In this document: one piece after another, positions 55,795 through 64,000 of the stretch | How positions within the stretch are numbered: position 1 is the first letter of the stretch | Layout of the letters: each line of letters starts with the position of its first letter | NCBI GenBank assembly: GCA_946811695.1 | Contig: OX328125.1 | Coordinates: forward strand, 37,536,707 to 37,600,706 | Length of the DNA: 64,000 nucleotides | Origin: Gonocerus acuteangulatus | Lineage: Eukaryota; Arthropoda; Insecta; Hemiptera; Coreidae | Direction of reading: 5' to 3' | Translations under genes and position numbers: made by a program | Notes under the pieces: generated by a model | The model's database searches: none | What the model saw: only the letters and a program-made list of their open reading frames with translations | Told to the model about the DNA's origin: nothing

Positions 55795-56419
55795 TGATTT
55801 ACGATTTTGGTCACTCTACCATTTTTTATATGGTTTAGAGTGGACCACTGACGGTGAAGGACTGCAGAGATTTGTACATAGGTTGAATTTAAAATCAGGA
55901 TTTATTTTGGCAAATATAATTAATTAGATGGGGGTGCAAGGCCAAAAGCAGGAACATATTTATTGTTATTGGGTTAGTTAAATTTTGGATTATGATAAAT
56001 GATGAGTTGCTGCTGATGGTTGAACTGTTGAATGGTTTTGCTGGATCTTCATAAATGATAAATTAAGAGAGGTACCTGGTGTCCTGACGATTATGTGTTT
56101 AAGCATGATGTATAAGCCCTGTAATGTGCTGCATTTTCTTCTTGCTTCTCCAAATCATGGTGGGCTGGCTAACACCATGTCCTGCTCCCTTAGCTCGGCC
56201 TGGGTGGCTTAGATGTTTACTCCTCCATCATTGGTGTGTAAAACTTGGGGAGAGAAAAAAAGATGCTCCACACTTTGTCTGCTTGGCGACTATATCTTCC
56301 CAACTTGTCTTTGCGTGCAGTTCGTACTGCCGCGGGCAAGTAGTTCCCGGGCACACCGCTAGGTGGCAGCACCTCACGGGGTAGACTTCTTACATATAAT
56401 GAGCGGAGTGAAGCGAACA
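55795..56419 (-). repeat. BEL 5' LTR
   Basis: 625 bp, upstream of gag in element sense. Its outer end TGTTCGCTTCACTCC is flanked by the TSD CCACT at 56420-56424. The inner end reads CGTAAATCA, against CGTAAACA in the 3' LTR. Confidence 0.95.
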
Positions 56420-56615
56420 CCACTGGTGTTCTGGAGGACCCGAGTTCGAAACCCGCGTGTGCACTGAACGTTTTATCTTCTGTCGGAGTTTGGGATAGTG
56501 GTCGGAGACCATCCCTGGAAGACCCTAGATTTCAATGGACTCCACAAAATATCCATAGTGCGCCAGAAAGTCGAGAATTAGAGACAACTCTGGGCTCCCT
56601 TGGAGTGTCGCGTGA
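56420..56615 (+). mobile_element. SINE-C, right part, split by BEL insertion
   Basis: CCACTGGTGTTCTGGAGGAC then CCGAGTTCGAAACCCGCG (B box) continue the head at 49958. The body (GGTCGGAGACCATCCCTGG, ACAACTCTGGGCTCCC) matches the SINE-C copy at 45562. Removing the BEL element and one CCACT restores a continuous tRNA-like head. Confidence 0.78.
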
Positions 56616-59600
56616 CTGATTTCTAGCTGTATTTAACAACATTATTGTGAACGGTAAATTAATATGTATGGCCACTTGAAGTCTCTATTTGGTATACATT
56701 TAACATTGAAGTAAGTATCGTTAAGCTTTCATTGTTCTTTCCTTCCATTACTTACTGGCATTACTAGATAACTTACTACATTGTAACCGTACATTGCTGT
56801 AATTTGTCATTGACGGCGTTCTCCAATGGCACGCAACTTGCCACTACGCCCAAAAGGCCGACAGCACCAGGTTGAACGATGGTTTTTAGAATCAACAAGT
56901 GCATCATGAACAATGTCAAGCGCTCATCCCATAGTACTTTCACCCCCAGCGGCCTAAAGCGGCTTGTTGTCCAATCAGGAGAATCTCCATGGAGGAGGCT
57001 TTAGGAATACTTTCCAAGGTATTTGTTAGACGGAGAGAAGATACTATTAGCAAGTCAGCGGAGATGGAATGATGGAGAGAGACAAGCACCTGGCCATGGA
57101 TCCGGCAACGCTGCGCCATCTGGTCTCAGCGCCTCAAGCAGATGGCCTCAGAGTCAAGATCCGTCTGGAATCGGAGAGTGACTCCGGGCATATGCTTTGG
57201 CTATGATTTCACCTCCCACTCCCATTTATGGAGGTAATTGCAACAAGAACCATAGCATCTGCTGTTTTTAAACAAAAAGTTCAAGAGGGTTGTAGAATCT
57301 GGCACGTGTTCATTAGTATGTTAATTGATGTAAATTCTGTGTTGCTGTTAACCTTCTATTTAAGCAACAGCAGTGGTTTGTAGCAGGTGTGATAAAGAAA
57401 CTGGATTTTACTCTGTAGAAACACTTATTTTTTTTTATTTGGAAACGATTGGTACTTAATTATTGTCAGGCGCCAATCCCTCAACCAAGAAAGAGGAAAA
57501 ATACGCAGAATACACCAGGTGATGAAGTGATTACTGATCATTTATCAGCAACTTAAATTGTCGTTGAAGGAGTTGCTTTCGAGGAAACCGAAACTTTCTA
57601 AAATCTGCCATGGAGTGAACTTACTTTCCTTTCAGGCAAGGAACTTTATTCACAACAACTGTAATTCTACAATTTTCAGGAGATGCCTGACACTCAATTC
57701 TCAGTATGAGAAGTTTTATTCTAGTTGCTCTGTACTTCAAGAAATTTTTGCAGATAAAGTTCTAACAAGATTTTTTATATCATTGTTATTATAATAATTA
57801 ACAAATTCAAGTTAATACTCTTCATTATGATCGCTAAACATTTCATTATGATCTCTTAATATAACAATATGCTTATTACCTACAGAATAAAGTACAAAAA
57901 CACAAAACTCACAGTTACCCATTATCTTACCTCGTTGAATATTGAAAAACATTTTCACATTCCTATTTAAAAACAAAACAAAACATCTTTTTACGGTTTA
58001 TTTAATTTTAAGGAATATTTTGTTTCCGAACAAATACATAATATAAAATTTTACTAAAACATATTCGAGTATATAAAAAGTTATAGTTCTTAGATGCAAA
58101 TATATGAAACGATGGGTTCTAGGGATATCTCTCTATAGCATTGCGAATCCACGGTTATGCAATAAAAGAGGAAATGAAAAAGAATTTTCGAAATAACCCT
58201 TGTTCACCGAATACAGCGTCCCATTCCTGAATGGAGCTAAAAAGGACGGGGGAGCGACAAAAGAAGTGTTTTATGGAAAAAGAATGGAACCTTGATCTGG
58301 AAGAAATATATAAAAATAAGATCAAGTCAGCACTCTACTTCCCACAATCTGTGCTCGTTTTACTTCTTTCCGTTTTAAAGGTTTTTTGAAGCTCTACTTT
58401 TTTTTATTTAGTAATTTATTTTATTATTTGGTTGTATACTATTATAGAAATTCAGTCTTAGGTTATGGTTTCATAAATGAATAATACCGATATGCTATCA
58501 TTAGGCCGTAAAAGGAGGCCGAATCTGTTCTGGCTGGGACATCCCCACATACAGAGCAGTATGTACTAAAATACTGGACTGGAGGTCTGGACCGCGGTAC
58601 AGTTTTCGGGCTTGTACGTTCTAGGGCACTACACTACTGATCTGTTTGTCAGAACTACCTTAGAGAGTTCACAACACACAGAGTACACAACTGAATTGTC
58701 AGTAAGGGTTGCCTTAGACCGCCCGAATCAGTGACTTCTTCTAACAGTATAATACTGGACTGCCCGTCAGGACCAAAGTGCAGTGATTGGGCTACGCATA
58801 ATACGGCAATAAGATGCTGCACTATCTGCCATTATCACAATACTGAACCAAAATCTATGTACTCAGTCGCAGTGTGATTTTCGATGGTCTATTAGGGTCA
58901 CCATACCTGAAGTATCTTTGCCAGTATTTGTTTACAGGTAATATGTTACGAGGGTGTGTCGTTTATTTGACAGGAGTCCTAACAGAGAATACAGAACTTT
59001 CGTGCAATAAAATTTAAAAATCCTTTCTTTTATAAAATAAATCAGTTATTTCAAAATATAAATAAATAGGATTTATCGAAACCCACGAGTACTCTTACGG
59101 ATCACCTTCTATAACAAAGTATCCAGTTGACGGAGGGAAACAGTCAAGAGCTGAAATTAAAAGATTTATGCTTGCCAAAAACGGTTTGACACATTGACAG
59201 GGAGGATAAACGTGCAGGAGGGATCTTCACCGATCATGAATATTCAATTTTATGATATTAATTCCTCATGGGGAAGCAGGCTATAACTCAAAATCTGTCT
59301 TGATCCTTTGTTTACATTAGGGGGGATTAAAAAGTGACAACAGCAATGGGAGTTGAATTGCAAAGTATAAATAATAGCTTACTTATTGACTTTAATCCTT
59401 TTCAGTGAGTATTCATTTTTCAACTTTCTGATCCAAGAGTTAGTCAGCAGTGTATACCTTCGAGTGATCGCAGGGATTATACCACTAGCTTTAACAGAAA
59501 CAGTGACAGTCCTTATGTGGTAAATATTTACTTCCACTCTTTGTTCGGCCATTGGCAAAGTCGTTTAATGAACTATACTTTACTTGACATTCTACAAAAG

Positions 59601-60305
59601 GTGATTATGTCTCGTTTAGGACCAGGAAAAGCTTTGGGACTTCAGGGGAGGGAGATAGTTTCTAATTGTTATTGTTATTATTAACCAAAGCTGAGGGCGA
59701 ACAGAATTTAATCCTCCCAGTAAAAAGGTTACACTGTTCTGCACGAAAATCCTCCTTCAAACCAAAACATGCTTTCTTACTGTTTTCAAATGTGCTGAAC
59801 ACGAATTTGAAGTCAGATTCTGTCACGCACAGTTTCTTGAGAAATTCTAGTTTTTTATCCAAAAATGTGAGTTTTTAGTAAATTTAACGATTTTTTTTGG
59901 CATCAAAACATAGTGAAAAAAATTCAAAAGCCCGATGATTTTGAGCGCAATGAAGTATATTTGAACGAAAAAAAAAATTTGATGGGAATATTACAAGTGG
60001 TTGAAGAAATATGGCTAAAAGTGTTTTTTCAGTTTTTGATCTTGAGGCAGGGATTTGGTCTCTACCTGGATCTTTAGGGGAATGACCTTCCTTTCTCTTT
60101 TATGGTGGTATCCTTTTCATTCAAATCCTTACCTGCCCCCCTTTCACCCTCAATACCCCAACTCCCCCCCTCCCACTCAGCCCCTCTCTTGTCACTATTT
60201 TCTTCTAGGATTTGATCAGTACTCTCGAGGCTTTCGCTAAACGCACTTATTTGGATATTCAGTTGTGCTATCATTGTTCTGGGAACAGTTCATTTTTTCT
60301 CTGTA
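56616..60305. other. no gene recognised upstream of transposase-like gene
   Basis: About 56810-57240 is GC-richer and unique-looking with no supported frame. About 58500-58800 contains loosely repeated phrases (ATACTGGACTG; CAGTATGTACTAAAATACTG). About 59660-60300 precedes the transposase-like ATG and may be its 5' flank. Confidence 0.35.
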
Positions 60306-62342
60306 ATGTCACGACAGTGTATAAATAAGCCTGATTCCTTTTGCTATGTTTGTGGTGAAGTCACATTCAAGTCCACTCAGAAACCTCTGACTCCGCTGGT
60401 GAAGAAGGCATACGAGTTATACTTTGGATGTAAAGTAAGTGATCAGGACAAATCCTGGGCTCCTAAAATATGCTGTAGTTCATGCTCACGTTCTCTGACT
60501 GGTTGGCTAAATGGGATACATAAGTCAATGCCATTTGCAGTTCGCATGATATGGCGAGAACCTACAAATCACGTGGCCGATTGCTATTTTTGCATGACCA
60601 CAATCAAAGGTTTCTCGTTCAAGATCAAAAAGAAAATTGTTTATCCCAACATCCCCTCTGCAATGAGACCAGCTCCAGATGATGCCTCCATGCCCATCCC
60701 ACCAAATCCGAGTAAGTTCCGTCTTAGTTCTGAGGAGTGCAGCGATTCTGAAAGCGTTTCACCTCAACCTGGAACCAGTCAACAAGAAGAAATTTCAAGT
60801 TCGTCCAGCCCCTCTGAAACTCAGCCACAGCTCATAAATCAGAGGCGATTGAATGATCTTGTTCGTGATTTAGATCTCCAAAAATCAAAAGCTCAGCTGC
60901 TTGGGTCAAGGTTGCAACAATGGAATCTCTTGGAAGGAGGCGTGAATATATCTTTCTTCAGAAAACGGGAATCAGGAGTTCTATGCTTTTTCTCGATGGA
61001 AGAAAATCTTGTATTTTGCAATGATGTATTTCATTTGCTCCAGGAACTTGATCTGCCAACCAATCCAGAGGAATGGAGACTATTCATTGACAGCTCCAAG
61101 TTTAGTTTAAAAGGAGTACTCCTTCATAATGGAAACAAACATCCATCTATCCCAGTAGCTCATTCGGTCCACATGAAAGAAACCTATGACAACATGAAGA
61201 TACTTCTACAAAAAATCAAGTACCATGAGTACAAATGGCGCTTTTGTGCAGCTCTTAAAGTGGTAGCCATGCTTACAGGACTCCAAGGAGGTTACACTAA
61301 ATTTTGTTGTTTTTTGTGCGAGTGGGACAGCAGAAAAAGAGGAGACCATTATGTCGTAAAAAAATGGCCAGAGCGTAAGGAAAAAGTAGGTGAAAAAAAC
61401 ATTACCAATCCTCCATTAGTGGACAAAAACCAAATAATTTTACCCCTACTCCATATAAAATTGGGGCTAATGAAAAACTTCGTAAAAGCGATGGACAAGG
61501 AAGGAGACGGTTTCATGTAGTTCAAACAAAACTTTCCGCATCTCAGCGATGCTAAGATAAAGGAGGGAATTTTTCTAGGACCCCAAATTCGACATCTACT
61601 CAAGCACCTCACTTTTGAAGCAAAGTTAAATACTAGTGAGAAAAAGGCTTGGATTGCTTTTCGAGAGGTATGTGCTAAGTTTTTGGGAAACGAAAAATCT
61701 AGAGATTACCGAAAAATAGTCCAAGAACTGCTTACTTCATATAAAACATTGGGATGCAATATGCCCTTAAAAATACATTTCCTGCATAGTCACCTAGACT
61801 TTTTCGCCCCAAATTTGGGTGCAGTTTCGGACGAACATGGAGAACGATTCCACCAAGACATATCCAGAATGGAAAAAAAATATACTGGCAAATGGAATGA
61901 AAAGATGCTGGCGGATTACTGCTGGACACTGCAGCGGGAGACAGAGGAGGAAGAGTACAAAAGAAAAAAAAAATACTCATTGACGATGTGTGTATATTTT
62001 TTGAGTTGTGTCATATCTAGTATTATACCTGATAGCATGCAGGATGCAATTAATTATATCTTACCGTTGAAAAAGAAAAAAAAATCTGTTATAATAAAGA
62101 CAATAATTTTCAAATACAATTTTTCATTTTTTCCAAGTTTCTCCTCTTTTCTCTCAAAATCAGAGGGTGATAGAATTTTTCTGAGTTCAGATTCGGACTC
62201 AGCACACCTGATGACATGTTTTTTTTTGCAGAACAGTGTTATAACAGAAGCGAAAAGTCCACTACACCATCTATTTGAAGAGCCACTGCTCAGTTGTCTT
62301 TTCTATATACTCTGTCTAGTCCCTACGAGAATACTTATTTAA
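60306..62342 (+). pseudogene. DDE-like transposase-family gene with in-frame stop
   Basis: ATG 60306 opens a 404-codon frame stopped by TAG at 61518-61520. The same frame then continues open to 62342, clearly homologous at least to about 61975. The N-terminus has Cys pairs (FCYVCGE, KICCSSC, DCYFC) like a zinc-binding module. A Ser-rich linker is followed by EWRLFIDSSKFSLKGVLLHN, HSVHMKETYDNM, LKVVAMLTGLQGGYTKFCCF and LPLLHIKLGLMKNFVKAM; after the stop come GPQIRHL and DEHGERFHQDISRMEKKYTG. I recall this as a multicopy, transposon-like animal family with acidic residues in the IDSS, GDLKVV and EHGERFH blocks. Here GD is AA (residues 315-316), so a putative catalytic Asp is lost in addition to the stop. 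Superfamily and terminal repeats not identified. Confidence 0.75.
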
Positions 62343-62513
62343 ATTTACTACACGTATAGAGCAAACGAAAAATAAAATACAGTAAAAGGAGGGAAAGAAA
62401 ATAATCGTCGCACGTCCTATTTAATAAAATAAGTTTCTGTAACGTTCAGTCAACTTATAAGTAGATCTTAAAATAAGATATTGATAAAATATAATCAATC
62501 TAAACGATTTACA

Positions 62514-62556
62514 GATTTATCCCTATATATGAGAATCTCATATATAGGGATAAATC
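62514..62556. repeat. near-perfect palindrome, 21-bp arms
   Basis: GATTTATCCCTATATATGAG then A, a single central A, and the exact reverse complement. It lies about 170 bp after the transposase-like frame. It could be a cruciform site, a terminator-like hairpin or a transposon end; no second copy was seen. Confidence 0.9.
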
Positions 62557-64000
62557 ATAACAATATAAAGAATATATTCTTTATGAATGTTTAAGTTGTA
62601 CGATTGCCTTTTGGCCAGCGCATTTGAAGGCATTGAGGGGGACTGTCTAGGATTATGTCAGTAGAAGGAACCAAGAGTTAGGAATGTATTGTTAGAAATT
62701 GTGATTTGGCCAATTCTTATACGCATGGGATTTATAGAAGTTGATAAATAGTAGTGTTTTAAACATAAATAGATAACTATAAAGTTTTCATGGTATGCTT
62801 TAAAAGCAAAAAATATATAATATTTATAAAACGAAGTATAAACAATTCTACCGAGGGCATTTAATAAGAAACTTTGAATTTTCTCAATATTTCACGGTTT
62901 CGCTGTTCCCCATATCTTGAGTCCAAATCGTGTGCATGATGGTTTTTTATGTAGCCAGGTCGTTGCCAATCGTTAGTTTTGATTTAGGAATTAGTAGTCG
63001 TCGATGAGGCCTTTAGCGTTATCTAAGTTCTCGTAGTTATGTTGCATATGGATTTACCTAATTAAATGTTGTGTTTACTCCAACCAGCGTAACCAAGCTC
63101 TAATTCTAAGGCAATTTGAATCTATGATCCTAAAAAATCAGTTATATAAAGTTGTTAAAAAATATATAACTATAAGAGCCTGGTCTTTAAGCTGATGTAT
63201 CATAATTTCTCCCTAGTTGACAGAGGGCGCAATGAAGTGGAAAATCTCTGGCTGCGTGCCAACAGCACGGCTGTAGCGTTCTATAGGAGGGGCTCTGGAT
63301 ATTTGCTAGATTTGACCTTTCCCCTAGAAGCCCCTCCCGCATTTGGCCTACATACAGGGTACAAAGGAACAATGACTGATTACAGGAGGGCAATTGGGCA
63401 ACACTATCTGGAGTTGGGGTTTCGAACTCTGCCTACATTATGTCACCTTTACGAAGACGGAGATTTTGTGACTTATGTCCTATATCCTACTTGTTGGTCT
63501 TGATTGAGGAAGCACTATGGTTCTTTATGTGCGGTATTCGATTTTAACATAAGGGAAGTGAGTTTACTACTCTACGGTTTTTGGAAAATATCTACCATAT
63601 AATTAAAGCATATCATGAAATGAACTATTGATAAAAGATTCTTAGTGGTAAAAGTGGATTTTACAACATTGGAACATTAACTTTCACCATCATTATCGCA
63701 CGGCCCAAATCATAGATTTTGCTGGATACCCTAAAACACGAACTACCAACCACAAAAAAAGATGTTTCTAAGCTGAATATAGTCTGCTTGCGGTCAAAAT
63801 AGTAAATCGTTCATTTTGGTTGGATTTAAGGCATGTCAAGCTTTGAAGTCATTAACGTCAGAAACTATGGTATTTAATAAAAAATGAGATTTTATTTTTT
63901 ACCAACTTCTTCACTCTATTTTTCATGACGGGCTTACAACAAAACTAGACAGAATGTAAACTATAAAATAACTTATAAATATAAATGACAGGCAATGAAA
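62557..64000. other. no gene recognised; GC-richer block
   Basis: About 63195-63503 is GC-richer and open on both strands. On the minus strand GGCAGAGTTCGAAACCCC resembles a tRNA B box, so it may be part of a SINE, but no A box or tail was found. The rest is AT-rich. Confidence 0.3.

Larger units (their letters stand above)
49987..56419 (-). mobile_element. BEL/Pao LTR retrotransposon, integrase-deleted, 5-bp TSD
   Basis: 6.4-kb element in minus orientation: 5' LTR 55795-56419, leader with tandem primer-site repeats, gag-pol ORF, polypurine-like stretch, 3' LTR 49987-50610. The TSD CCACT lies at 49982-49986 and 56420-56424. The LTRs look identical by eye except at the very U5 end (TGTTTACG against TGATTTACG on the plus strand), implying a recent insertion. 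RNase H C-terminal part and integrase core are missing, so the copy is not autonomous. It must have been mobilised with integrase from another BEL element, or deleted after insertion. Confidence 0.95.

Noticed and set aside
50315..56384. Identical 86-codon ORF in both LTRs
   Set aside because: It lies inside the LTRs and is repeated only because the LTRs are identical; no domain recognised.

Overview
The window is a piece of a eukaryotic, most likely arthropod, nuclear genome. It is AT-rich and full of homopolymer and dinucleotide runs. Its dense mix of transposons (BEL/Pao LTR element, I- and Jockey-group LINEs, Penelope-like elements, Helitrons, tRNA-derived SINEs) is typical of insects and arachnids. 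An arachnid is possible, but I cannot settle the taxon from sequence alone. I see no host protein-coding gene, so the window is probably intergenic or deep intron. Nearly everything recognisable is a mobile element or its remains.

Layout. 1-2.2 kb: a hairpin and two non-autonomous Helitrons joined head to tail. 2.3-14 kb: tRNA-derived SINEs (called SINE-A and SINE-B here), MITE-like units, a 5'-truncated Jockey LINE with target-site duplication (TSD), and an AT-rich minisatellite. 14-31 kb: a concentration of Penelope-like element (PLE) terminal repeats. They centre on a 5'-truncated PLE (17268-19146, 16-bp TSD) that keeps the RT YVDD motif and a GIY-YIG endonuclease. These repeats occur mostly as inverted pairs and carry a hammerhead-ribozyme motif. 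32.2-37.1 kb: a nearly intact I-group LINE with a zinc-knuckle ORF1 overlapping an endonuclease-RT-RNase H ORF2. 38-43 kb: young SINEs with clear TSDs, a Jockey fragment nested in a SINE, a 71-bp-arm foldback element inside AT microsatellites, and a second 5'-truncated Jockey with 14-bp TSD. 43.8 kb: a 5S rRNA-headed SINE whose body and tail are shared with SINE-A and SINE-B. 50-56.4 kb: a BEL/Pao element with near-identical LTRs, a 5-bp TSD, tandem copies of its putative primer-binding site and a deletion of the integrase core, inserted inside a tRNA-like SINE. 60.3-62.3 kb: a broken transposase-like gene.

The elements depend on one another. The SINEs and truncated LINEs need LINE machinery, and the I-group LINE here has an apparently intact ORF2. 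The BEL copy lacks integrase yet has near-identical LTRs, so it probably moved in trans. The short inverted PLE pairs lack coding capacity and would need PLE protein from elsewhere. Nesting order is readable in several places (BEL in SINE-C, Jockey in SINE-A, SINE-A in a PLE repeat).
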